Shown one piece after another: positions 6,708-13,039 of a DNA stretch of 13,039 nt. The notes beneath the pieces are model-generated. The model was not told where the DNA came from, did no database searches, and worked only from the letters and a program-made list of their open reading frames with translations. The stretch's first letter is position 1. Every line of letters starts with the position of its first letter. The position numbers were made by a program, and so were the translations under genes. This DNA is from a candidate division NPL-UPA2 bacterium. Its GTDB lineage: Bacteria > Bacillota > UBA994. The stretch lies in NCBI GenBank assembly GCA_018725205.1, contig QLUB01000045.1, positions 1 through 13,039 of the forward strand, given 5' to 3'.

Positions 6708-7229
6708 CTATGGCCTAGTTGCGGCGAGTAGAATAATGCGGTAGAAGTACGCGTCCTGCAGGTGTAGTTGCACGTAAATCGCGGTAGAGCTTACTTCGAC
6801 GCGATAATCCTGCAGATTGGCGTTATGCGCTTGCTCATGCACCCAGTTGGCCATGTCGCGATAAGTGCCGTTCCTTGCTGCTTGGTAAACCGCAAAATGC
6901 ATGTCGTGATAGATTTGGTCTAGTGCATGATTGCTGCGGTCTTTATAGGTGATGCGCGAGACGCGCGGGTAAGCTTTCTTCACTAAGGTGTCAAGGCGCT
7001 CGACTGTGGAGGCCAGCCTAGGAACCGCTTTAAGCTCCACTTGTACTGCCAGGCTGCCGTTCTCTTTGCGAAGCGTTACACCGCTAACGTCAGGGTCTTG
7101 ACGCAACAGCTGCAGCAAGGGCTTCTCCACCGCCGTTCTCTGCCACAGGTAGTGAGCAGACACGAGCAGAGCTATGCCGCCAAGAAAGCTCATTGCCACT
7201 ACTTGCCACTTCAACTTCTGCCAGTCCAC
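6708..7229 (-). CDS. Unrecognised single-span membrane protein, 173 residues
   Basis: I do not recognise this protein. A GTG start at 7229 with TTAGGAGG 7 nt upstream is preferred; a longer frame to 7274 lacks a ribosome binding site and would begin inside the promoter. One membrane span (about 9-28) is followed by about 145 residues outside, or inside if the orientation is reversed. The soluble part has a beta-rich first section (GVTLRKENGSLAVQVELKAV, 50-69), a helical middle (73-140, including HALDQIYHDMHFAVYQAARN) and a closing beta hairpin (DYRVEVSSTAIYVQLHLQD, 141-159). No cysteines or catalytic motifs stand out. It precedes rplU in the same direction but has its own promoter region, shared with the divergent zinc-ribbon gene. 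Confidence 0.75.
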   Translation of the reverse strand: MDWQKLKWQVVAMSFLGGIALLVSAHYLWQRTAVEKPLLQLLRQDPDVSGVTLRKENGSLAVQVELKAVPRLASTVERLDTLVKKAYPRVSRITYKDRSNHALDQIYHDMHFAVYQAARNGTYRDMANWVHEQAHNANLQDYRVEVSSTAIYVQLHLQDAYFYRIILLAATRP

Positions 7230-7257
7230 TCCCCTGCCTCCTAATTTACATAATCTA

Positions 7258-7285
7258 CTGACAGTATAGCACAAGCTTGTATCAT
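7258..7285 (+). promoter_or_regulatory. Predicted promoter of the zinc-ribbon membrane protein gene
   Basis: The plus strand has CTGACA (7258-7263), a 16-bp spacer and TATCAT (7280-7285), 10 of 12 consensus matches. Transcription would start near 7292, leaving a leader of about 75 nt. It overlaps the divergent minus-strand promoter almost fully, so polymerase could hardly occupy both at once. Confidence 0.45.
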
Positions 7286-7291
7286 GCTTAA
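7263..7291 (-). promoter_or_regulatory. Predicted extended -10 promoter of the 173-residue gene
   Basis: The minus strand has TATACT (7268-7263) preceded by TGC, giving the extended -10 form TGNTATACT. The -35 is weak: TTAAGC (7291-7286) at 17 bp. The start would be near 7256, about 27 nt before the GTG. Confidence 0.45.
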
Positions 7292-7366
7292 CAAGTAAAT
7301 TATGTAATTGATAGCGCAGGAGTTGTCAGCAATCATGACGAAATAGTGTAACATGGGGGTGCAAGG

Positions 7367-8320
7367 ATGAGAAGCTCAAACAACGAGGATAGCAGCGGGA
7401 TTGAGTTTTCACGTGCGGAACGCATATTGGCGCTAGGTATGGTTGTGTTTTTGGCTATAGGGGGAGCTTGGGTGTTCAACCACATCCAAAGACTGCCCAC
7501 GCGGCCTGATTACCATGCAATCGAGCAGCGGCACATTAGCGCGGAGTTTCAGAGCGAGTACTGGCAAGCGCAAAACACTCTAAATGCTGCTCAGACCGCA
7601 ACGGGACGACTGCGCGAAGAACTAAGTGTGGCTGCGACCGAGTATGAGTTTAGGCGCGAGGAGTTCCGCGTGATGAACGAGCGGGGGATTTTGGATGCCG
7701 TGCGTGAACGAGCATACATGGATGCCTTGGCCAAATTCGAGAGGCTGCGCGGCGACATGGGAGTCGCTTTGGCTGTCGAGGAGAGTGCGCGCACTCGCTT
7801 AGAACCGCTCGCGTCAGAGTGGAAGACGCTGCAAGCCACAGTAGGCGAAGAACACCGTCGCGCTCAACTTACCTTTGAATGGCAGCTGTTCTTGTTCCGC
7901 ATGTTGTATGCTGTGCCGGTGTTTGCGCTGGCTTTGTTCGTGTTTCAACGCTTGCGCCGTCGTGAAAGCCACTACCTCATTTTCGCGACCGCGCTAATCG
8001 GTGCCGCTACGCTGCAGCTCTTGTACCTAGTCTCGCTCTATTCGTGGCATCTCTTGCGAGACATCGCCCAAATCGCCATTGCTATTATTGGTACGGCCTT
8101 GTGCATGACTGGCATTGTTATGATCAGACGGTACTGGTTAAACCCAGAGCGTGTTCTAACAACCCGCATCCGCCGGGGGCAGTGTTTTAGCTGCGGTGCC
8201 CCGGCGGAAAACAACGTCTACTGCCTAGCCTGCGGCGAGGAACTGCAAAAGCGATGCCTAGGCTGCGGCGCAAATCGGCCGGTGAAGGCGGCTTTCTGCC
8301 CACACTGCCGCTACCAGTAG
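7367..8320 (+). CDS. Membrane protein with coiled coil and C-terminal double zinc ribbon
   Basis: This 317-residue protein has no function I can assign. Membrane span 1 (about 18-37) is followed by a charged, helix-rich coiled-coil stretch (about 57-168), then spans 2 (175-195), 3 (202-224) and 4 (230-254). Arginine-rich segments after spans 2 (RLRRRESH) and 4 (RRYWLNPER) place both termini in the cytoplasm and the coiled coil outside. The C terminus is a double zinc ribbon with four CxxC knuckles: C273/C276, C286/C289, C297/C300 and C311/C314. The ribbons probably bind a partner protein or nucleic acid. ATG start with GGGGGTG 5 nt upstream. It converges on the next gene with a 4-bp gap and no visible terminator. 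Confidence 0.85.
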   Translation: MRSSNNEDSSGIEFSRAERILALGMVVFLAIGGAWVFNHIQRLPTRPDYHAIEQRHISAEFQSEYWQAQNTLNAAQTATGRLREELSVAATEYEFRREEFRVMNERGILDAVRERAYMDALAKFERLRGDMGVALAVEESARTRLEPLASEWKTLQATVGEEHRRAQLTFEWQLFLFRMLYAVPVFALALFVFQRLRRRESHYLIFATALIGAATLQLLYLVSLYSWHLLRDIAQIAIAIIGTALCMTGIVMIRRYWLNPERVLTTRIRRGQCFSCGAPAENNVYCLACGEELQKRCLGCGANRPVKAAFCPHCRYQ

Positions 8321-8324
8321 CAAA

Positions 8325-9578
8325 CTAGCGGGTTGATTCCCGGCCAAGCAGCAGTATTCGCCGCACCAGCTCGACGATGCGCTCTGTAAGGGTGGTGGGC
8401 ACCGGCAGCTCTGGAAGCGTCGCTGTATAATGCTCCGCTTCAATCGGCGAGGTAACAAAGACGAATTGCACCGAGCGGGCATTACCGCGGAGCGGGTCGG
8501 CAGTGGACACATCGTTGTACCCGCTCTGCACTGCCGTTAAGTGGCCTAGCATCAGTTGACCGGCCTTTTGGACCTCTAGGTCTGCTGCATGCAGATCGGC
8601 CAGGCCTGCCGCAAACTCCTCTACGCCTTGTGCATACTCGTTTAGAGCAGCCTCAAATTCGAGTGCGCCGTTGGTTAACGGTATGAGCGATGAACGGAGC
8701 TCACCCACACCGGTGTGCAAAGTGCTTAGTCCGTTCCTAAGTGTGGTGGTCCCTCCGACCATCTCGGTTAAGCCACCGGTCAGGCCGCTCAGTGCGGACT
8801 GGAGATTGTCGCGCCACGCACCTTGCACTTTGGCAGCGCGAAAGGCCGTTATCTCCATCCGAGGCAGCACAAAGTCGCGCACGGTAGCTTCGATTGTTTG
8901 CAGGTGGCTTTCACCGGGTTGGACGACAAACCCAAGGGTAAGCCTATTCCCTACAAGTAGTGAGGTCGCGCCTGATGCGTAGACATCCGCCGCTTTGTCC
9001 ACAAGTAGCGGTACCACCGCCTGTACTGTGTATCGGTCTGCAAAGTGACTTGGCGCCGCCGGATTTGGCCGCACAGAGATAGAGATGCGGAGTCTCCCGC
9101 TTGCGCCAAGCAACTGCTCCGCAGTCACGGTCTTTCCGTTGAGCTGATAGCCCACGTTGAAAAGCCACGGCAGCGCGACCTGCCCTAGCGTTCCTTGGTA
9201 GCGAAACACTCGTTCCTCTTGCGTCCCGCCTACCATCTCGACACGACCGTCGCTTAAGCTTATCTCACGCTCATCACTTAAGTTTTGCACTGAGCTGTAT
9301 GCCCCAAAGTCTAGGAGCGCACCTGTTAGAGCATGGAAAGTGTTGACGACATACACTTCGCGCACGGCGCCATCATTCCCTAGGTTCACAAAGACGGTCT
9401 CGTCCTTAGGCGATGCGTTGCCTGAGGTCGCAAGGGGAGCCTGCACGCTCGCCGCATACATGCTGGCCGTTGTGGACACAAGCACTAAGCCGAGCAGGCC
9501 GAGCAGCAGTAGCCGGCTCAATTTTCTTCCCCATCGCCCTCTCTGCTTCTGGCTTCTTTGCAATCGCGATACTAACAT
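8325..9578 (-). CDS. Exported LxxG heptad-repeat protein, partner of the MMPL transporter
   Basis: The 417-residue protein starts with basic residues and a hydrophobic segment (about 20-43), a signal peptide or membrane anchor. A beta-rich middle follows (about 60-250). Residues about 262-330 form glycine-spaced heptads (for example TTLRNGL, STLHTGV, NEYAQGV, EEFAAGL), the xxxLxxG pattern known from YhgE/Pip and MMPL-associated extracellular coils. The C terminus (about 395-417) is a basic amphipathic helix rather than a clear membrane span, which differs from YhgE/Pip proteins. Its ATG overlaps the transporter stop by 7 bp and has only a weak AAGG upstream, so translation is probably coupled. 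I infer a role as extracytoplasmic adaptor of the exporter; the substrate is unknown. Confidence 0.8.
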   Translation of the reverse strand: MLVSRLQRSQKQRGRWGRKLSRLLLLGLLGLVLVSTTASMYAASVQAPLATSGNASPKDETVFVNLGNDGAVREVYVVNTFHALTGALLDFGAYSSVQNLSDEREISLSDGRVEMVGGTQEERVFRYQGTLGQVALPWLFNVGYQLNGKTVTAEQLLGASGRLRISISVRPNPAAPSHFADRYTVQAVVPLLVDKAADVYASGATSLLVGNRLTLGFVVQPGESHLQTIEATVRDFVLPRMEITAFRAAKVQGAWRDNLQSALSGLTGGLTEMVGGTTTLRNGLSTLHTGVGELRSSLIPLTNGALEFEAALNEYAQGVEEFAAGLADLHAADLEVQKAGQLMLGHLTAVQSGYNDVSTADPLRGNARSVQFVFVTSPIEAEHYTATLPELPVPTTLTERIVELVRRILLLGRESTR

Positions 9579-11635
9579 GCCTTCGCCCGCCTTTCGTTTA
9601 AGAACCCGTGGTTGTACGTGGTGGCTTGGATTAGCTTATCGCTGACGATAAGTAGCTGAGGCAACAGGGTGAGCACCAAGAGACATGACAGCACTGCCCC
9701 ACGTCCAATCAGCATGCCTAGAGCGGCAATGGCCGGAACACCTGACACAAACCCAAGCGTGAACCCGGCTGCGGCGAGAATCGCCGCCGAGGTGACGATC
9801 GAACTAAGCGACGCTTGCACTGCTTTAACGGCGGCCTCAACTACACCCATCTCGCGCCTAAACTCCGTGTACCGTCCCGTGAGCAAGATGGCGTAGTCGA
9901 TAGTCGCGCCCAGTTGCACAGCGCTCACAATCATGTACCCAATAAAAATCAGGGGTGACCCCGTAAAATATGGAATGGCCATGTTAAGCCAAATGGCTGC
10001 CTGGATGGTTAGGATTAGCAGCAGAGGCAAGACGAGCGAGCGAAAGGTCACCGCAATCACCGCTCCAACAGCGAGAATCGCGACAAGGTTGGTGACGGTG
10101 AAATCATGCTCGACTACCGCGCGGATATCGTTAACCGCCGGAGTAGAGCCAAGCAACCATGTCGAGTCTGGTTCGGGGTAGTGCTCATTGGCGATGCGGC
10201 GAATGGCGGCGAGTGCAGCAGTGGCAGCAGGGCTTTCCACCGCCGTATCAAGCATGATCACCACCCTTGTGTGCCGTTCGCCGACAAATTCCCCAAGCAC
10301 TGCCTCCGGGAGCATAGCTCGCGGCACATAAGCATCAGTTATCGTTGCTAACCCCTGCACTGAGCGCACATTTGGCTGCGCGCGCAAGGCGTTGACCATC
10401 GCGATTTCGCGCGGTATGTCGCCTTTGGGGACTAAGAGCGCAATGGGATTGTGCCAGCCAAATTGGGGGTGGCGAGTAGCTTCGTCGGCAGGCGTGCCCT
10501 CACCGTAGAGAAAGTCATTGGCACCTTGTGCGACAAAGGCCAAGGGCAACATCAGGAGGACGAGGGGCAGGATCAGGCGCATTTTCACGACACGACGCGC
10601 CCAGCCTATTCCGGCAGGGAGCAGCGGCGCGTGGTGGGTGCGCTCAATCCATGTGGCACAGAAGATAACGAGAGCAGGAAGCAGGGTCAGAACGGCGATT
10701 AGGCTAAGTCCGACACCCTTGGCAAGCACGAAACCTAAATCAGGCCCAAGCCCATAACGCATAAACATCAGGGCCACAAAGCCGGCTATAGTCGTGAGAG
10801 AGCTAGCTGTGACCGTAGCAAAGGAGCCGCTTAGCGCTTTGGTCATCGCCCCCTCCACGCATTGGCCTTTGCTGCGCTCTTCGCTAAAACGGTGCAGGAG
10901 AAAGATAGCGTAATCCATTGTCACCGCAAACTGGAGTAATCCCGCCGTTGTGTGGGTAATGAAAGAAACTGAGCCCAAAAATGCATTGGTGCCCATGTTG
11001 ATCAAGATGGACACTCCAATGATCAGGCAAAACAGGAGAGGCTCTACCCAAGCGCTGGTGGCCAAGAACAATATGGCCAAGAACACCGGCAAAACCAAGG
11101 CTATAATCGTCGCGATTTCAGAGGTGGCCGTTTTGCGCAAGTTTAGTGCGTCAACCGCTGGCCCCCGCACCAAGATGTCCGCCCCGTTCAGGCGGCGCAA
11201 GGCGTCAACCGCTCTGCCGGTAGCCGGTGAGTGGTCGCCTGCCGTGAAGCTGATGTGAAAGCGCATTGCTCCCCCGGCCAAGAACTGCGCAACATCTCTA
11301 GGTAGAAGTAGCGCGACAGGCTGATTGACGTCAACGACATCGCCAAGCCAGACGACGGAACGCACGCCTTCGATCGCACTCATCTCGGAGCGAAGGCGGC
11401 GGGCGGCGGCAATGTCCATGCCGTTAACAATGACTTCCGTCGAGCCATGCAGGCCAAACTCGCGCTCCATCACGTCCATGGCGCGGCGCGTAGGCATATC
11501 GCTCGGCAGATATGCGCTTTGGTCGTAGTTAATGACTACGCTTGGAAGCAACGCCAGCGCGGCCAGTGACGCTACGATAAAAACTACGAATATTGGCTTG
11601 CGCCAAGCTACGATGGCCCTTGCTAATCTCTCCAT
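9572..11635 (-). CDS. MMPL/RND-family transporter (YdfJ/YdgH-like)
   Basis: This 687-residue proton-driven exporter has the duplicated RND layout. Span 1 is at about 14-35, followed by a first external domain (36-172), a block of five spans (173-330), span 7 (352-370), a second external domain (371-512) and a last block of five spans (513-668). Each half has the Asp-Tyr pair expected for proton relay: TMDYAIFLLHRF (D241) and ATIDYAILLTGRYTE (D580). Family substrates range from drugs to lipids; this one cannot be told. ATG start with TGGAGG 4 nt upstream. It is transcribed with the LxxG gene and lies downstream of tetR in the same direction, with a copy of the presumed TetR operator just before its ribosome binding site. 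Confidence 0.93.
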   Translation of the reverse strand: MERLARAIVAWRKPIFVVFIVASLAALALLPSVVINYDQSAYLPSDMPTRRAMDVMEREFGLHGSTEVIVNGMDIAAARRLRSEMSAIEGVRSVVWLGDVVDVNQPVALLLPRDVAQFLAGGAMRFHISFTAGDHSPATGRAVDALRRLNGADILVRGPAVDALNLRKTATSEIATIIALVLPVFLAILFLATSAWVEPLLFCLIIGVSILINMGTNAFLGSVSFITHTTAGLLQFAVTMDYAIFLLHRFSEERSKGQCVEGAMTKALSGSFATVTASSLTTIAGFVALMFMRYGLGPDLGFVLAKGVGLSLIAVLTLLPALVIFCATWIERTHHAPLLPAGIGWARRVVKMRLILPLVLLMLPLAFVAQGANDFLYGEGTPADEATRHPQFGWHNPIALLVPKGDIPREIAMVNALRAQPNVRSVQGLATITDAYVPRAMLPEAVLGEFVGERHTRVVIMLDTAVESPAATAALAAIRRIANEHYPEPDSTWLLGSTPAVNDIRAVVEHDFTVTNLVAILAVGAVIAVTFRSLVLPLLLILTIQAAIWLNMAIPYFTGSPLIFIGYMIVSAVQLGATIDYAILLTGRYTEFRREMGVVEAAVKAVQASLSSIVTSAAILAAAGFTLGFVSGVPAIAALGMLIGRGAVLSCLLVLTLLPQLLIVSDKLIQATTYNHGFLNERRAKAC

Positions 11636-11650
11636 ACAACCTCCACCAAT

Positions 11651-11668
11651 AGCGAACTTTAATTCGCT
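11651..11668. promoter_or_regulatory. Candidate TetR operator upstream of the transporter gene
   Basis: AGCGAA (11651-11656), 6 bp, TTCGCT (11663-11668) is a perfect 6-bp-arm dyad. The same element, with transition changes only in the core, recurs over the tetR start (12311-12328). It lies a few bases upstream of the transporter ribosome binding site, at +2 to +19 of the weak promoter proposed here. Confidence 0.65.
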
Positions 11669-11676
11669 TTTAGGTC

Positions 11677-11706
11677 ATTAAGATGCATAGCATTAAGCTA
11701 TGTTCC
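11677..11706 (-). promoter_or_regulatory. Weak candidate promoter of the transporter gene
   Basis: CTTAAT (11682-11677, four matches) lies 18 bp from GGAACA (11706-11701, three matches). It is weak alone, but its distance to the operator (8 bp) is nearly that in the tetR promoter (7 bp). The transporter may instead be read through from tetR. Confidence 0.25.
11686..11702. repeat. Perfect inverted repeat between tetR and the transporter gene
   Basis: CATAGC-ATTAA-GCTATG has 6-bp perfect arms around a 5-bp spacer, 13 bp after the tetR stop. No T-run follows on either strand, so it is not an ordinary intrinsic terminator. It falls in the spacer of the weak candidate transporter promoter and may be a second regulator site or an mRNA hairpin. 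Confidence 0.5.
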
Positions 11707-11715
11707 TACCGCTGA

Positions 11716-12309
11716 CTATTGTGGTTCCATTAGTCGCCGCTCTAGGTCATCAAAGAAGAAAACCAGCATGCGACTGATGAGCTCTTGCAGGCGAACCGGC
11801 TCGTCTACTGTTCGCAAGAGAACAACCATGCCCGAGAAAAAGCCCGCCGCAATTAAACTCAAGAGCGTGTCGTCAGCAACTATGCCGTCGCGGGCCAGCT
11901 CTATGCGCATGCGCTCATGAATCATAGCGGTTACGGTCTGCAGAAAGTCTTCGTGCCGTGAACCGACACTCTTTTCATGGATGATGGCGAGCTGCCGTCC
12001 GTGGGTGGCATACACGGCCATGATTCCCAGAGCGAGGTGGCGCGCTAGACTTCGTATCCCACGAACCTGACTGTCGCTGCAAAAGCTCACGGCGTCGGTC
12101 ATCAGGGCGGCGATGCGCTCGTAGCTCGCCCGCACGATGGTATCAAAGATGTCGTCTTTGCTGGCGAAATATCGGTACAGGTTGCCGGTAGAAACCCCCG
12201 CCCGCTCGGCGATACGGCGCACTTGCGCTCCTAGGTAGCCGTGTTGCTCAAACTCGTCGAGGGCTGCCGCCAATATCCGCGAGCGCACTTCTTCTTTTTG
12301 GTATTGCAT
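11716..12309 (-). CDS. TetR/AcrR-family transcriptional regulator
   Basis: The 197-residue protein has the TetR N-terminal DNA-binding domain: ILAAALDEFEQHGYLGAQV, then the helix-turn-helix IAERAGVSTGNLYRYFASKDDIF (about 33-55). The rest is an all-helical ligand-binding and dimer domain with no recognisable ligand signature. I start at ATG 12309, with GAGG 7 nt upstream. A GTG six codons earlier would sit almost at the predicted transcription start and inside the operator. The gene precedes the MMPL transporter on the same strand, and both have the same dyad, so it probably represses itself and the exporter until an inducer binds. Confidence 0.92.
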   Translation of the reverse strand: MQYQKEEVRSRILAAALDEFEQHGYLGAQVRRIAERAGVSTGNLYRYFASKDDIFDTIVRASYERIAALMTDAVSFCSDSQVRGIRSLARHLALGIMAVYATHGRQLAIIHEKSVGSRHEDFLQTVTAMIHERMRIELARDGIVADDTLLSLIAAGFFSGMVVLLRTVDEPVRLQELISRMLVFFFDDLERRLMEPQ

Positions 12310-12310
12310 T

Positions 12311-12328
12311 AGCGAACCTCGATTCACT
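12311..12328. promoter_or_regulatory. Candidate TetR autoregulatory operator
   Basis: AGCGAA (12311-12316), 6 bp, TTCACT (12323-12328) is the second copy of the dyad. It covers about +1 to +19 of the predicted tetR transcript and includes the ribosome binding site. Homology to the other copy extends a few bases to each side (CAWT before, TTT after). Confidence 0.65.
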
Positions 12329-12335
12329 TTTGTCT

Positions 12336-12364
12336 AGTATAAAGCTCTTGTGGGCGGGCGTCAA
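12336..12364 (-). promoter_or_regulatory. Promoter of tetR
   Basis: The minus strand has TTGACG (12364-12359), a 17-bp spacer and TATACT (12341-12336), 10 of 12 consensus matches. The predicted start near 12329 gives a 5' leader of about 20 nt to the ATG at 12309. The operator begins right at the start site. Confidence 0.85.
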
Positions 12365-12464
12365 GCTTTTGTATTAGGCTACACTAGTCTCAACCGGAAC
12401 TCGGCGCGCGCTCTTGCGTAATAGTATTTGGTGTGTTAAACAGAGTGAGAAAGGACTGAATGGA

Positions 12465-13039
12465 TTGGCCGATTTGCTTAGTGTAAGGAGTATCAATAAG
12501 ACCTTTGGAGCGACTAGGGCCGTGCGGGACCTCTCCTTTGCGGTGCAGGAAGGAGAGATTTTTGGGCTGCTTGGGCCTAATGGGGCTGGCAAGTCCACTG
12601 CGATTCGCTGCATACTCGGAATCATTCTGCCGGACAGCGGCGACATCGCCTTTAGCTTCGCTAAGACCGGCCCAGCGCGCCACAGCATCGGCTATCTGCC
12701 GGAAGAGCGCGGCCTCTACAAAGACGTGCCGGTACTCGACATAATTCTCTATCTAGCCAGCCTTAAGGGCTATCCCCTAGCCAAGGCTAGGCAGAGAGCG
12801 GAAGTGCTGCTGGGAAGATTCGGCCTTTCCAAGCAAGGAAAAGCCAAGGTAGAGGAGCTCTCGAAGGGCATGGCCCAGAAGGTGCAGTTTATCGCCTCGA
12901 TTATACATGAGCCGAAGCTCCTAATCCTGGATGAGCCGTTCTCCGGGCTAGACCCGGTGAGCCAAGACGTACTTAAGGCCGAAGTGCGCGCACTGGCGGC
13001 TCAGGGGACAGCCATCCTCTTGTCAGCGCACCAAATGCA
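12465..13039 (+). CDS. ABC transporter ATP-binding protein (NatA/YhaQ-like), 3' end outside window
   Basis: The first 191 codons are present and the gene runs off the window. The N terminus MADLLSVRSINKTFGATRAV is typical of ABC ATPases. Walker A is GPNGAGKST (37-45), the signature is LSKGM (132-136), Walker B is LLILDEP (152-158), the D-loop is SGLD (160-163) and the switch histidine is H189. YLPEERGLY (77-85) at the Q-loop and the LSKGM signature mark the ABC-2-type subgroup of NatA and YhaQ. The start is TTG, with AAAGGA 9 nt upstream; an ATG at 12460 is in another frame and soon stops. It is divergent from tetR with about 155 bp between them, in which I see no convincing plus-strand promoter. 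A permease gene is expected downstream. Confidence 0.93.
   Translation, partial: MADLLSVRSINKTFGATRAVRDLSFAVQEGEIFGLLGPNGAGKSTAIRCILGIILPDSGDIAFSFAKTGPARHSIGYLPEERGLYKDVPVLDIILYLASLKGYPLAKARQRAEVLLGRFGLSKQGKAKVEELSKGMAQKVQFIASIIHEPKLLILDEPFSGLDPVSQDVLKAEVRALAAQGTAILLSAHQM

Larger units (their letters stand above)
7246..7307. repeat. Nested dyad over the divergent promoters
   Basis: Outer arms TTACATAAT (7246-7254) and ATTATGTAA (7299-7307) are perfect inverted copies centred at 7276.5. Nearly at that centre lies the 10-bp palindrome ACAAGCTTGT (7271-7280, centre 7275.5), inside the spacers of both predicted promoters. This is the layout expected for an operator of a shared regulator; no regulator gene lies next to it. 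Confidence 0.5.

Noticed and set aside
7230..7274. Longer N terminus for the 173-residue protein starting at 7274
   Set aside because: It would begin upstream of the predicted -10 element and lacks a ribosome binding site, whereas GTG 7229 has an ideal one.
7335..7346. Tiny leader frame ATG-ACG-AAA-TAG before the zinc-ribbon gene
   Set aside because: Three codons with an over-long spacing to AGGAG. No control feature such as repeated codons or an attenuator hairpin supports it.
12460..12486. ATG GAT TGG start just before the ABC gene
   Set aside because: This ATG is in a different frame and stops after eight codons. The ABC frame begins at TTG 12465.
12374..12688. Minus-strand open frames of about 100 codons opposite the ABC gene
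   Set aside because: They overlap the clear plus-strand ABC ATPase with Walker A and are its shadows. They also run through the intergenic region without a ribosome binding site.
1..13039. CRISPR arrays, insertion sequences, phage or integration signs
   Set aside because: No regularly spaced repeats, transposase or integrase frames, or target-site duplications were seen. The tRNA flank at 1-2 is too short to judge an attachment site.

Overview
The window looks like the chromosome of a member of the Bacillota (Firmicutes), probably a clostridial-type lineage with a sporulation ancestry. The evidence is gene order: rplU, rpmA, a Spo0B-like protein, obgE, nadD, a LytR-CpsA-Psr protein and rsfS lie in one direction on the minus strand, as in many Bacillota. 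The LCP protein (anionic wall polymer attachment) and the Spo0B-like protein fit a Gram-positive-type cell. I cannot name a genus.

Layout. Positions 3-78 hold a tRNA-Ala(GGC) on the minus strand with a perfect consensus promoter. Positions 164-6530 (minus) form a housekeeping cluster, in transcription order rplU, rpmA, terminator, spo0B-like, obgE, nadD, LCP gene, rsfS and nnr (NAD(P)HX repair). Genes overlap or lie within a few bases, apart from the terminator after rpmA and an 85-bp gap before the LCP gene. Two genes usual in this cluster are absent: ysxB/prp between rplU and rpmA, and yqeK between nadD and the LCP gene. L27 also lacks the N-terminal extension that Prp removes. Positions 6531-6707 hold the rplU promoter and a structured leader.

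Positions 6708-8320 hold two divergent genes for poorly known membrane proteins: a 173-residue single-span protein (minus) and a 317-residue protein with four membrane spans, an external coiled coil and a C-terminal double zinc ribbon (plus). Between them, predicted promoters overlap on a nested dyad.

Positions 8325-12309 (minus) form a drug- or lipid-export module: a TetR-type regulator, an MMPL/RND transporter and an exported heptad-repeat (LxxG) partner. The same 18-bp dyad, AGCGAA-N6-TTCRCT, occurs at the start of tetR and just upstream of the transporter gene, so the regulator probably controls both. From 12465 a divergent plus-strand ABC ATPase gene runs off the end of the window.

No CRISPR array, insertion sequence, phage gene or integration site was seen. 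I saw no clear new defence or mobile system. The least ordinary points are the ATT start proposed for rsfS, the joint absence of Prp and its substrate extension, the terminator fused to the Spo0B-like gene start, the shared operator pair, and the two unexplained divergent membrane proteins.
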